Shown here one piece after another: positions 33,279 through 42,120 of a DNA stretch of 64,000 nt; the first letter of the stretch is position 1; every line of letters starts with the position of its first letter. The position numbers were made by a program, and so were the translations under genes. This DNA comes from JAWXBK01 sp040878185. GTDB lineage: Bacteria; Pseudomonadota; Alphaproteobacteria; Dongiales; Dongiaceae. Under the pieces are notes generated by a model, which ran no database searches, was not told where the DNA came from, and saw only the letters and a program-made list of their open reading frames with translations. The stretch lies in NCBI GenBank assembly GCA_040878185.1, contig JBBDMS010000059.1, positions 124,001 to 188,000 on the forward strand, given 5' to 3'.

Positions 33279-33881
33279 ATGCCCGAACTTTCTGCCATCG
33301 CATCTGCCGATCCGTCCCGCACCCTCGCGACACCGCGCCGCACATTGCTGCTGCGCGGCGGCCAGGCGCTACTCTCCGCCGGTGCCATCGCGCTGCTTGC
33401 CGGTTGCGAGTCGGCGATGTCGTCGCGCGCCGCATCTGCCGATACCATGGCGAACGATGCCGAAATCCTGAACACGGCACTCGGACTCGAGTACGAAGGC
33501 ATCGCCGCCTATCAGGTCGGTGCCGAAAGCGGCCTTCTGGAAAAGCCGGTGCTCGATGTGGCGGTGCAGTTTCAGGGACACCACAAGGAACATGCCGACG
33601 TGCTGGCGCAGACCGTTGCCAAACTCGGCGGCACCCCGGTCCTGCCGAAAGCGCAATACAACTTCCCGGTCGACCAGCTGAAGACGCAGGCCGATGTGCT
33701 GCGTTTTGCAGCCGGGCTCGAGAAGGGCGCCGCCAGCGCCTACTACGGCGCTGTGCCGCTGTTCGGGGATTCCGCTCTCGCCCAGGCTGCTGCCAGCATC
33801 ATGGCCGACGAGGCAATGCACTGGGCGGTGCTGCTGCATGTGCTGGGCGAAAATCCGGTGCCGGTCGCATTCGTTTCCTGA
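33279..33881 (+). CDS. Exported ferritin-like lipoprotein
   Basis: 200 residues with AAGGAGG eight bases before the ATG. The N-terminus combines a twin-arginine stretch (PRRTLLLRGG) with a lipobox LAGC ending at Cys43, suggesting Tat export and lipid anchoring. Residues 60-195 are a four-helix ferritin-like domain; possible metal ligands are Glu71/Glu73, His102/Glu104/His105, Glu148, Glu178 and His181. Such periplasmic ferritin-like domains have no settled function; iron/peroxide or oxygen chemistry is possible. It probably belongs to the upstream sigma/anti-sigma regulon or operon (91-base gap). Confidence 0.85.
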   Translation: MPELSAIASADPSRTLATPRRTLLLRGGQALLSAGAIALLAGCESAMSSRAASADTMANDAEILNTALGLEYEGIAAYQVGAESGLLEKPVLDVAVQFQGHHKEHADVLAQTVAKLGGTPVLPKAQYNFPVDQLKTQADVLRFAAGLEKGAASAYYGAVPLFGDSALAQAAASIMADEAMHWAVLLHVLGENPVPVAFVS

Positions 33882-33913
33882 CCCTGCAGCGATTTCGCAC
33901 AATCCGATCGACA

Positions 33914-33940
33914 GTCCCGCGGTGCGACCCACCGCGGGAC
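33914..33940. promoter_or_regulatory. Strong hairpin between ferritin-like and cytochrome genes
   Basis: GTCCCGCGGTG and CACCGCGGGAC form a perfect 11-bp stem with a CGACC loop. It has no T-run, so it is more likely an mRNA-stabilising or attenuating stem than a terminator. Confidence 0.6.
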
Positions 33941-33959
33941 ATTCGCCGGGAGCGACAAT

Positions 33960-34346
33960 ATGATCCGCGCCGCCACAACCCTGTCAGTCGCCCTGCTGGC
34001 AATCCTTCCCGCGCTCTTCGCCGAGACCAGGGCCGAATCCGATGTCGATATCGCCGCCGGCGAAGCGCTATACGAACGCTGCCAGGGCTGTCATTCGATC
34101 GACCGCAACCGGATCGGCCCGATGCATCGCGGCCTGTTCGGGCGCACGGCCGGAACGCTCGAGGGATTTGAATATTCGGAAGCCATGAGAAATTCCGGTA
34201 TTGTGTGGGACGAGGCAACGCTCGACGCGTTCCTCGAAGCGCCGCGCAACTACGTGCCGGGCACGAAAATGACCTATGCCGGCGTCAAGGACGCACAGGA
34301 GCGGCGCGATCTGATCGCCTATCTGCGCCAGGCGAGCGCGCCGTGA
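33960..34346 (+). CDS. Periplasmic class I cytochrome c (c2-like)
   Basis: 128 residues with a signal peptide (cleavage near residue 26). One heme site, Cys41-Q-G-Cys44-His45, and a distal methionine ligand Met104 in 'VPGTKMTYAGV'. The 'GPMHRGLFGRTAG' loop is typical of small mitochondrial-type cytochromes c2/c550. It carries electrons in the periplasm. As the last gene of the sigma/anti-sigma/ferritin-like set it may be the electron partner of the ferritin-like lipoprotein. Its stop lies seven bases from the gltB stop on the other strand. Confidence 0.92.
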   Translation: MIRAATTLSVALLAILPALFAETRAESDVDIAAGEALYERCQGCHSIDRNRIGPMHRGLFGRTAGTLEGFEYSEAMRNSGIVWDEATLDAFLEAPRNYVPGTKMTYAGVKDAQERRDLIAYLRQASAP

Positions 34347-34352
34347 CGATCG

Positions 34353-37300
34353 CTACTCCGCCGGCTGGGCGGCAACGCGCGTATCGTTGGGCGGCATGTC
34401 GTCGAGCGGCTGTTCGAGGCGTTCGACCATTTCCTTCGGCACGATCTGCCAGAACCGGGCGCGTTCCAGTTTCCAGTCGTTGAGAAGCTGGGCTGCGAAA
34501 CGCGACTGCGTTTCCGCGACATGCTCCTCGATCAGGCGGCGCAATTCCGCCTCCCAATGCGCCGAGGCGAGGCGCTGGTAGATCACGGTGTCGGTGTTGA
34601 CCGCGCGCGGGAACCATTCGTCCACGTCATAGACGAAGGCCATGCCGCCGGTCATGCCGGCCGCGAAATTCTCGCCGACCCGGCCGAGCAGCACGGCGGT
34701 GCCCGCCGTCATGTATTCGCAGCCGTTCGAGCCGCAGCCCTCGACCACCGTTTCGGCGCCCGAATTGCGCACCGCAAAGCGCTCGGCCGCCTGCCCCGCC
34801 GCGAACAGTTTGCCGGCGGTCGCACCATAGAGAACCGTGTTGCCGATGATCGTATTCTCGTTGGTGGCGAGCGTCGAAGAGGGCAGCGGCCGCACCACGA
34901 TCGTGCCGCCCGACAGCCCCTTGCCGACATAGTCGTTGGCATCGCCCAGCACTTCGAGCTTGAGGCCCTGCACGGCGAAGGCACCGAGCGACTGCCCGGC
35001 CGAACCGCGCAGACGCACCGTCACATGGCCGGGCTTGAGGCCGGTCATGCCGAAGCGGCGCACGATCATCGCGGAGAGGCGCGTGCCGACGGCGCGATGC
35101 GTGTTCCGGATATTGTACTGGAGCTGCATCTTTTCGCCGTCGTCGAACAGGCGGCGCGCATCCTGGATCATCTGCGCATCGAGCGTGTCGGGCACCTCGT
35201 TGCGGCCCTCGAGCGTGCAGTAACGCGGCGCATCGCCCGGATCGGCTTGCGCCAGCAGCGGATTGAGATCGAGATCGTCGAGATGGGCAGCACCCCGGCT
35301 CACCTGCTGGAGCAGATCGGTGCGGCCGATCACCTCGTTCAGCGAACGGCGGCCGAGCGAGGCCAGTATCTCGCGTACCTCTTCCGCCATGAAGCTGAAC
35401 AGGTTGACGATTTTCTCCGGCGTGCCGGTGAATTTCTGCCTGAGCTTGGGATCCTGCGAGCAGACGCCGACCGGACAGGTGTTGGAATGACATTGCCGCA
35501 CCATGATGCAACCCATCGCGACCAGCGATGCCGTGCCGACACCGAATTCCTCGGCGCCGAGCAAAGCCGCGATCACCACGTCGCGCCCGGTCTTGATGCC
35601 GCCATCGACCCTGAGGCGCACGCGGTGGCGCAGCCGGTTCAGGGTCAAAACCTGATGCACTTCGGAGAGCCCCATCTCCCACGGCACACCGGCGAACTTG
35701 ATCGAGGTCTGCGGCGAGGCACCGGTGCCGCCGACATGGCCGGAGATCAGGATCACGTCCGCTTTCGCCTTCGCGACGCCGGCCGCGATCGTGCCGATGC
35801 CGGAGCGCGCGACCAGTTTCACGCAAACCTTCGCATCGGGATTGATCTGCTTCAGATCGTAGATGAGCTGGGCCAGATCCTCGATCGAGTAGACGTCGTG
35901 ATGCGGCGGCGGCGAGATCAGCATCACGCCGGGTGTCGAATGGCGCAGCTTCGCGATCTCGAGTGTCACCTTGAAACCCGGCAACTGGCCGCCTTCGCCC
36001 GGCTTTGCACCCTGGGCTACCTTGATCTCGATCTCGCGGCAGTTGTTGAGATATTCGGCGGTCACGCCGAAGCGGCCGGAGGCGACCTGCTTGATCGACG
36101 AATTTTCGTTGTCGCCATTCGGCTTCGGCCGGAAGCGCGCCGGATCCTCGCCGCCTTCGCCGGAATCGGACTTGGCGCCGATGCGGTTCATCGCGACGTT
36201 CAGCATGCCGTGCGCTTCGGGCGAGAGTGCACCGAGCGACATGCCCGGCGTCACGAAGCGCTTGCGGATTTCGGTGATCGATTCGACCTCGTCGACCGAG
36301 GCCGGCTCGCGCTTGTGGCGGAAGCCGAGCAGATCGCGCAGCGCGACCGGCGGCTGCGCGGTGATGCCTTCGCTGAATTTCTTGTAGGTCTGGTAGGACT
36401 CGCTGGCGACGGCGGCCTGCAGCGTGTGAATGAGCCCCGCCTCCCAGGCATGGGTCTCGCCGCCGCGCCGGTAGCGATAGAAGCCGCCGACCGGCAGCGC
36501 GATCAGCGCCTCGTCGAAAGCGCGCGCGTGGAGTTCGAGGATCTTCTGCTGGATGCCGACCATGCCGATGCCGGAAATGCGCGAGGGCATGTTCGGGAAA
36601 TATTCCGCGACCAGGGTGCGCGAGAGCCCGACCGCCTCGAACAAAGCGCCGCCGCGATAGGAGCTGACGACCGAGATGCCCATCTTGGACATGATCTTGA
36701 GCAGGCCCTGATCGACCGCGACCTTGTAGCGCGCAAGGCAGGCATCGAGATCGAGCTCACCGAACAGGCCGCGCGCCTGGCGATCGGCGATCGAGGCCTC
36801 AGCCAGATAGGCGTTCACCGTCGTCGCACCCACACCGATCAGCACGGCGAGATGATGGACGTCGAAACATTCGGCCGAGCGCACATTGAGCGAGGTGAAG
36901 GTGCGGAGCTGCTGGCGCAGCAGATGCGTATGCACGGCACCGGTCGCGAGGATCATCGGAATCTGCGCACGCGCGCCGCCGACATTCTCGTCGGTCAGGA
37001 TCACATGCACCGCGCCGCCGCGCACGGCATCCTCGGCCTGGCGGCGGATGCGCTGGATCGCGTCGCGCAGCGCATGTTCGCCGTCGGCCGGATCGAAATG
37101 GCAATCGACCAGCACCGCGCTTTCGCCCATGTGATAGCGCATCGCCTCATATTCGGCGGTCAGCAGCACCGGCGATTCGAGCTGGAGCAGATGGCACTGC
37201 CCCTCGGCCTGATCCATGATGTTGCCGAGATTCCCGAGCCGGGTCTTGAGCGTCATCACCCGCGCCTCGCGCAGACTGTCGATCGGCGGGTTGGTCACCT

Positions 37301-38918
37301 GGCTGAAATTCTGCCGGAAGAAATGATGCAGGCCGCGATACTGCTCGGAGAGCACGGCGATCGGCGTATCGTCGCCCATCGAGCCGACCGCTTCCTTCGC
37401 CTCCTCGACCATCGGATGCAGGATCAGCTCGAGATCCTCCATTGTGATGCCGACCGACGTCTGGCGCCGGCGCAAGGCGTCGCGATCGAGGATCGAGGGC
37501 TTGCCCGGTGCTGCGGCGATCAGCGTGTCGAGCATCGTGATGTTGCGCACCCAGTCGCCGAACGCGGCGGCGGACGCGAGTTTGTCCATGATCTCGCGAT
37601 GCTTGTAGAAGCGGCCGTTGGCGAGATCGATCGCGATCATCTGCCCGGGACCGACGCGGCCCTTCTCGACGATTTCGGCCTCGTTGAGCTTCACCATGCC
37701 GGTTTCGGAACCGGCAACGACCAGCCCGTCCTGCGTGATCGCATAGCGCAGCGGACGAAGGCCGTTGCGGTCCATGCCGGCGATCGCCCAGTTGCCGGCG
37801 AAGGCGCAGATACCGGCCGGTCCGTCCCACGGCTCCATCACCGAGTTGCAGTATGAATAAAGATCGCGATGCGCCTCGGGCATGGTGACGCGATCCGCCC
37901 AGGCCTCGGGGATCATCAGCGTCTTGACCATCGGCAGATTGCGCCCGACGCCGACCAGCGCCTCGAACACGTTGTCGAGCGCCGCCGAGTCCGAACCGCT
38001 CGGCTGGATGACCGGCTTCACGTCCGCCATATGCGCGCCGTAGGTCGGCGTGTCCATGCGCGTCTCGTGCGCCTTCATCCAGTTGATGTTGCCCTTGAGC
38101 GTGTTGATCTCGCCGTTATGCGCGATCACGCGGAAGGGCTGGGCCAGCGGCCAGGTCGGGAAGGTGTTGGTCGAATAGCGCTGGTGATAGATCGCGAAAT
38201 TCGAGACGTACCGCTCGTCCAGCAGATCGGGATAGAAGGCGGTGAGCTGTTCGGCGAGGAACATGCCCTTGTAGATCAGCGAACGGCAGGAGAGCGAACA
38301 GATGTAGAGTTCCTTGATCTGCTCGTCCATCGCCGCCTTCTCGATGCGGCGGCGGATGATGTAGAGATCGTTCTCGAAGGTCTCCTCGTCGACGCCGCGG
38401 CTGTTGCAGATCATGATCTGCTCGATCTCGGGCCGCGTCGCGTTCGCCTTCTCGCCGATCACCTCGATGTTCACCGGCACCTGGCGCCAGCCATAGATCG
38501 TGTAGCCGTAGCCGAGAATTTCGCGCTCGACGATGACGCGGCAGCGCTCCTGCGCCGAGAGATCGGTGCGCGGCAGGAAGACCATGCCGACCGCCAGCCG
38601 TTCGCGGCCCGCCGCATGGCCCGAGCGCAGCACGTGCTCGCGGAAGAAATCCTGCGGTATCTGCAGATGGATGCCGGCGCCGTCGCCGGTCTTGCCGTCG
38701 GCATCGACCGCGCCGCGATGCCAGACCGCCTTCAGCGCGCCGATCGCCGCCAGCACGACCTCGCGCCGCGGCTTGCCGTCGATCGTCGCGACGAGGCCGA
38801 CGCCGCAGGCGTCATGCTCATCGGCCGGATCGTAGAGCCCGTTCTTCGCGAGATGCGCGGCGTTCGCCTGCCACAAGGCGGCCTGATCAATGCCGCCGGA
38901 TTTCTTCTGTCTCGTCAT
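34353..38918 (-). CDS. gltB: Glutamate synthase [NADPH], large subunit
   Basis: 1521 residues from the ATG at 38918. The N-terminal class II amidotransferase domain starts at the catalytic Cys38 (DEHDACGVG), after a 37-residue propeptide normally removed. The central domain, the FMN-binding synthase domain with the 3Fe-4S cysteines ('CIMVRQCHSNTCPVGVCSQ') and the C-terminal beta-helix domain follow. It transfers the glutamine amide to 2-oxoglutarate, forming two glutamates with electrons from GltD. Its start overlaps the stop of a GST gene, which itself follows gltD. The last ~104 bases are duplicated at 31670-31775. Confidence 0.98.
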   Translation of the reverse strand: MTRQKKSGGIDQAALWQANAAHLAKNGLYDPADEHDACGVGLVATIDGKPRREVVLAAIGALKAVWHRGAVDADGKTGDGAGIHLQIPQDFFREHVLRSGHAAGRERLAVGMVFLPRTDLSAQERCRVIVEREILGYGYTIYGWRQVPVNIEVIGEKANATRPEIEQIMICNSRGVDEETFENDLYIIRRRIEKAAMDEQIKELYICSLSCRSLIYKGMFLAEQLTAFYPDLLDERYVSNFAIYHQRYSTNTFPTWPLAQPFRVIAHNGEINTLKGNINWMKAHETRMDTPTYGAHMADVKPVIQPSGSDSAALDNVFEALVGVGRNLPMVKTLMIPEAWADRVTMPEAHRDLYSYCNSVMEPWDGPAGICAFAGNWAIAGMDRNGLRPLRYAITQDGLVVAGSETGMVKLNEAEIVEKGRVGPGQMIAIDLANGRFYKHREIMDKLASAAAFGDWVRNITMLDTLIAAAPGKPSILDRDALRRRQTSVGITMEDLELILHPMVEEAKEAVGSMGDDTPIAVLSEQYRGLHHFFRQNFSQVTNPPIDSLREARVMTLKTRLGNLGNIMDQAEGQCHLLQLESPVLLTAEYEAMRYHMGESAVLVDCHFDPADGEHALRDAIQRIRRQAEDAVRGGAVHVILTDENVGGARAQIPMILATGAVHTHLLRQQLRTFTSLNVRSAECFDVHHLAVLIGVGATTVNAYLAEASIADRQARGLFGELDLDACLARYKVAVDQGLLKIMSKMGISVVSSYRGGALFEAVGLSRTLVAEYFPNMPSRISGIGMVGIQQKILELHARAFDEALIALPVGGFYRYRRGGETHAWEAGLIHTLQAAVASESYQTYKKFSEGITAQPPVALRDLLGFRHKREPASVDEVESITEIRKRFVTPGMSLGALSPEAHGMLNVAMNRIGAKSDSGEGGEDPARFRPKPNGDNENSSIKQVASGRFGVTAEYLNNCREIEIKVAQGAKPGEGGQLPGFKVTLEIAKLRHSTPGVMLISPPPHHDVYSIEDLAQLIYDLKQINPDAKVCVKLVARSGIGTIAAGVAKAKADVILISGHVGGTGASPQTSIKFAGVPWEMGLSEVHQVLTLNRLRHRVRLRVDGGIKTGRDVVIAALLGAEEFGVGTASLVAMGCIMVRQCHSNTCPVGVCSQDPKLRQKFTGTPEKIVNLFSFMAEEVREILASLGRRSLNEVIGRTDLLQQVSRGAAHLDDLDLNPLLAQADPGDAPRYCTLEGRNEVPDTLDAQMIQDARRLFDDGEKMQLQYNIRNTHRAVGTRLSAMIVRRFGMTGLKPGHVTVRLRGSAGQSLGAFAVQGLKLEVLGDANDYVGKGLSGGTIVVRPLPSSTLATNENTIIGNTVLYGATAGKLFAAGQAAERFAVRNSGAETVVEGCGSNGCEYMTAGTAVLLGRVGENFAAGMTGGMAFVYDVDEWFPRAVNTDTVIYQRLASAHWEAELRRLIEEHVAETQSRFAAQLLNDWKLERARFWQIVPKEMVERLEQPLDDMPPNDTRVAAQPAE

Positions 38919-39535
38919 GCTGCCTTCTCCGACGCGCCGGTAATCGGCACATGGCCGGGCTCGGCCGCGATGCGATCGAGCCAGGTCCGGATTGCGCGAT
39001 AGCGTCCGAGATCGAAGCCGCCCTCGGGCGCGACATGGGTATAGGCGTAGAGCGCGATGTCGGCGGTGGTGCAGCGTTCGCCGACGAAGAAGCGGCGGCC
39101 GGTCAGATGCTGCTCCATCACGTCGAGCGCCTGATAGCCCTTCGCGACGCGCTGCGGCAGCTCGGCTTCCTGCTGCGGCGTCAGCGCGCCGAGATGCCGC
39201 CAGTGGCGCACCACGGCGATATAGGGCTCGTGGCTGTATTGCTCGAAGAACATCCATTGCAGCGCGCGGGCGCGCGCGAGCCGCCCGTCCGGCCACAAGG
39301 TCGAGCCTTCCGCGAGATAGACGAGGATCGCGTTCGATTCGGCGAGATGCGTGCCGTCGTCGAGCTCGAGCAGCGGCACGCGGCCGTTCGGGTTCTTCGC
39401 GAGATACTCGGGCGTGCGCGTCTGGCCGGTATCGATATCCATTTCGATGCGCTCGTACGAAATTCCGAGCAAAGCGAGCGCGAGCCGCACCTTGTAGGCG
39501 TTGCCGGAGATGGCGCTGTCATAAAGCTTGGGCAT
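38915..39535 (-). CDS. Glutathione S-transferase coupled between gltD and gltB
   Basis: 206 residues. 'MPKLYDSAISGNAYKVRLALALLG' is a typical GST N-terminus, followed by 'NGRVPLLELDDGTHLAESNAILVYLAEG' with the glutathione-binding Glu-Ser and a helical domain ('RRFFVGERCTTADIALYAYTHVAPEGGFDL'). It starts five bases after gltD and its stop overlaps the gltB ATG, so all three should be translated from one mRNA. A GST has no defined role in glutamate synthase; glutathione synthesis uses glutamate, which is only a loose connection. Confidence 0.92.
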   Translation of the reverse strand: MPKLYDSAISGNAYKVRLALALLGISYERIEMDIDTGQTRTPEYLAKNPNGRVPLLELDDGTHLAESNAILVYLAEGSTLWPDGRLARARALQWMFFEQYSHEPYIAVVRHWRHLGALTPQQEAELPQRVAKGYQALDVMEQHLTGRRFFVGERCTTADIALYAYTHVAPEGGFDLGRYRAIRTWLDRIAAEPGHVPITGASEKAA

Positions 39536-39540
39536 CGCCG

Positions 39541-40986
39541 CTACTCCGCAGCCTGGGCCATGGGTGCTACCTTCGCCTTGAGGTAGCGATGGATCTGCGC
39601 CGCCACGTCGCGCCCGTCGCGCACCGCCCAGACCACGAGCGAGGCACCGCGCACGATATCGCCGGCGGCGAACACGCCGTCGAGCGAGGTCATCATGCGG
39701 CGGTGGTGGATCTTGATCGTGTTCCAGCGCGTGACCTCTAGCGCAGGCGTGCCGAAATTCGCCGGCAGATCCTCGGGATCGAAGCCGAGCGCCTTGATCA
39801 CCAGATCGCCCTCGACCGAGAAATTCTCGCCCTCGATCGCGCGCGGCACCTGGCGGCCGGTCGCATCCGGCACGCCGAGATGGATGCGCTGCGCTTTCAC
39901 AGCGGCCACGCGCGCGTTCTTCTCGACGAAGGCTTCGGGCTGGGCGAGCCAGAGAAATTTCACGCCCTCTTCCTCGGCATGGCCGACTTCGCGCAGCGAG
40001 CCGGGCATGTTCTCGCGATCGCGCCGATAGAGGCAGGAGACCGAGAGCGCGCCCTGACGCACGGCGGTGCGCACGCAATCCATGGCGGTGTCGCCGCCGC
40101 CGATCACGACGACGCGGCGGCCGCCGGCATCGAGCAGACCCGACTCGAAGTTCGCGACCCGGTCGCCGAGACCCGTGCGATTGGATGCCGTCAGATAGTC
40201 GATCGCCTGAACGATACCGCCGGAACCGACACCGGGCGCCTTGAGCTCGCGCGGCTTGTAGACGCCGGTTGCGATCAGGACCGCATCGTGCCGCGCGCGC
40301 AGTTCATCGAAGGAAAGGTCGCGGCCGATTTCGCAATTGAGATTGAACATGACACCGCCGGCGGCCAGCAGGTCGGCGCGGCGCGTGACGACCTGTTTCT
40401 CGAGCTTGAAATTGGGAATGCCATAGATCAACAGACCGCCGACCCGGTCATACCGGTCATAGACCGTCACCTTGTAGCCGCGGCGGCGCAGTTCTTCCGC
40501 CGCCGCAAGGCCGCCCGGCCCGGCACCGATGATGCCGACGCTCTGCGCGCGCTCCTGCAGCGGGCGGACCGGTTTCACCCAGCCGCGTTCCCAGGCGGTG
40601 TCGGTGATGTATTTCTCGACCGCGCCGATCGTGACGGTGCCGTGCCCGGCTTGTTCGATGACGCAATTGCCTTCGCAGAGCCGGTCCTGCGGGCAGATGC
40701 GGCCGCAGATGTCGGGGAAATTGTTGGTCGAGGCGGCCATCTCGTAAGCCTCCTCGAGCCGGCCCTCGGCGGTCAGCTTGAGCCAGTCGGGGATGTTGTT
40801 GTGCAGCGGACAATGGACCTGACAGAAGGGCACGCCGCATTGCGAGCAGCGCCCGGCCTGCTCGGCGGCGGCCTCGGGATCGAACTCGTCGTAGATCTCG
40901 GCAAAATCCGCCCGCCGGTCGGCAGCCTGCCGCTTTTCCGGCATCGCCTTGGCCAGCGAAACGAACTTGAGAAGGCGGTTCGGCAT
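39541..40986 (-). CDS. gltD: Glutamate synthase [NADPH], small subunit
   Basis: 481 residues. N-terminal cysteines for two 4Fe-4S clusters ('CSQCGVPFCQVHCPLHN' and 'CGRICPQDRLCEGNC'), then FAD-binding ('GIIGAGPGGLAAAEEL') and NADPH-binding ('VVVIGGGDTAMDC') motifs. It oxidises NADPH and passes electrons to GltB. It is the first gene of gltD-GST-gltB; many bacteria have gltB first. A ~300-base intergenic region with the likely operon promoter precedes it. Confidence 0.98.
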   Translation of the reverse strand: MPNRLLKFVSLAKAMPEKRQAADRRADFAEIYDEFDPEAAAEQAGRCSQCGVPFCQVHCPLHNNIPDWLKLTAEGRLEEAYEMAASTNNFPDICGRICPQDRLCEGNCVIEQAGHGTVTIGAVEKYITDTAWERGWVKPVRPLQERAQSVGIIGAGPGGLAAAEELRRRGYKVTVYDRYDRVGGLLIYGIPNFKLEKQVVTRRADLLAAGGVMFNLNCEIGRDLSFDELRARHDAVLIATGVYKPRELKAPGVGSGGIVQAIDYLTASNRTGLGDRVANFESGLLDAGGRRVVVIGGGDTAMDCVRTAVRQGALSVSCLYRRDRENMPGSLREVGHAEEEGVKFLWLAQPEAFVEKNARVAAVKAQRIHLGVPDATGRQVPRAIEGENFSVEGDLVIKALGFDPEDLPANFGTPALEVTRWNTIKIHHRRMMTSLDGVFAAGDIVRGASLVVWAVRDGRDVAAQIHRYLKAKVAPMAQAAE

Positions 40987-41288
40987 CGAGGCGGCTCCCT
41001 TACGCTTCGAGATGTCGAGGCCCCGTTCCCCGGGCAGGTTCGGGGGGCAGGTTCGGGGATCAGGGGCTCGGGCTATACGCCAATCTTTCCAGCGTTGCGA
41101 ACGGAAAATGACCGATAGGTCACGGTATCTGACCTTAAATTATAGCGAGGAGGGCATTCAAGCCAGAAACCACCATGTTGTGCGAGTCCCGGACGACCGA
41201 TTTGGTAATCAATTCGGAACTAATCCTGTACTTGGGGCGGTATCCCGCCGATGGTATAAGCGGCCGCGGAGTTGCAGGGGATTCGAGC
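40987..41288. other. Divergent intergenic region of gltD and uppP
   Basis: About 300 bases without a convincing gene. An imperfect direct repeat GGCAGGTTCGGGG occurs near 41033-41057. It must contain the promoters of the glutamate synthase operon and of uppP, but I do not see consensus boxes clear enough to list. Confidence 0.5.
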
Positions 41289-42101
41289 GTGCCGCTTATC
41301 CAGATTCTGGTCCTGGCACTGATTCAGGGCCTGACCGAGTTTCTGCCCGTCAGCTCGTCCGGCCATCTAATCCTGGTGCCGGCGCTGACCGGCTGGGAGG
41401 ATCAGGGGCTGGCGGTCGACGTCGCCGCCCATGTCGGCACGCTGGTCGCGGTCCTGATCTATTTCTGGCGCGATGTCGGGCGGATGCTGGCGGGTATCGC
41501 GCGCCTCTTCATCGGGCGCTTCGACCCGGGGGCAAAGCTCGCCGCCTTCCTCCTGCTCGGCACCATCCCCGCCCTCGGCGCCGGCTATCTGATCGACGAA
41601 TATGCCGGCGACCTGTTCCGCCGGGTCGAGATCGTCGCCTGGACGCTGATCGGCTTCGGCATCCTGCTCTGGATCGCCGACCGCATCGGCCTCACGATCC
41701 GGCGGGTCGAACACATGACCCTGGCGCAGGCGCTCTTCGTCGGCTTCGCGCAGGCGCTCGCCTTCATTCCCGGCACCAGCCGCTCGGGCGTCACCATGAC
41801 GGCGGCACGCCTCGTCGGGTTCGAGCGGCAGGAGGCGGCGCGCTTCTCGTTCCTGCTCGCCATTCCGGCGATCTCGGCGGCCGGATTGTGGAAGGGTTAC
41901 GAGCTCTACGAAACCGGATCGAGGGCGCAGCTCGAGGTCGCTTTGACGACCGGGGCGTTCTGCGTGCTGACCGGGTTGTTTGCGATCGCCTTCATGATGC
42001 AGTGGCTGAAACGCGCGAACTTCACGCCGTTCGTCATCTATCGCCTGCTGCTCGGCGGGCTGCTGCTTTATCTCGTCTATGTCGAAGGCTGGTGGGCCTG
42101 A
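41289..42101 (+). CDS. uppP: Undecaprenyl-diphosphatase UppP (BacA)
   Basis: 270 residues from the GTG at 41289, with AGGGGA eight bases upstream; this gives the usual N-terminus VPLIQILVLALIQGLTEFLP. Both family motifs are present: (E/Q)-rich 'GLTEFLPVSSSGHL' with Glu17 and His26, and 'IPGTSRSGVTMTAA' with the catalytic Arg. Eight hydrophobic segments. It recycles undecaprenyl pyrophosphate for peptidoglycan and O-antigen synthesis and gives bacitracin tolerance. It converges on the NDUFA9-like gene. Confidence 0.97.
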   Translation: MPLIQILVLALIQGLTEFLPVSSSGHLILVPALTGWEDQGLAVDVAAHVGTLVAVLIYFWRDVGRMLAGIARLFIGRFDPGAKLAAFLLLGTIPALGAGYLIDEYAGDLFRRVEIVAWTLIGFGILLWIADRIGLTIRRVEHMTLAQALFVGFAQALAFIPGTSRSGVTMTAARLVGFERQEAARFSFLLAIPAISAAGLWKGYELYETGSRAQLEVALTTGAFCVLTGLFAIAFMMQWLKRANFTPFVIYRLLLGGLLLYLVYVEGWWA

Positions 42102-42120
42102 AGCCCGGGTCCGAAAGCTT

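Noticed and set aside
34521..37856. A 1111-codon open frame on the plus strand
   Set aside because: It is antisense to gltB, rich in His/Arg/Asp from reverse-complemented codons, and has no domain; GC-rich codon bias alone opens this frame.
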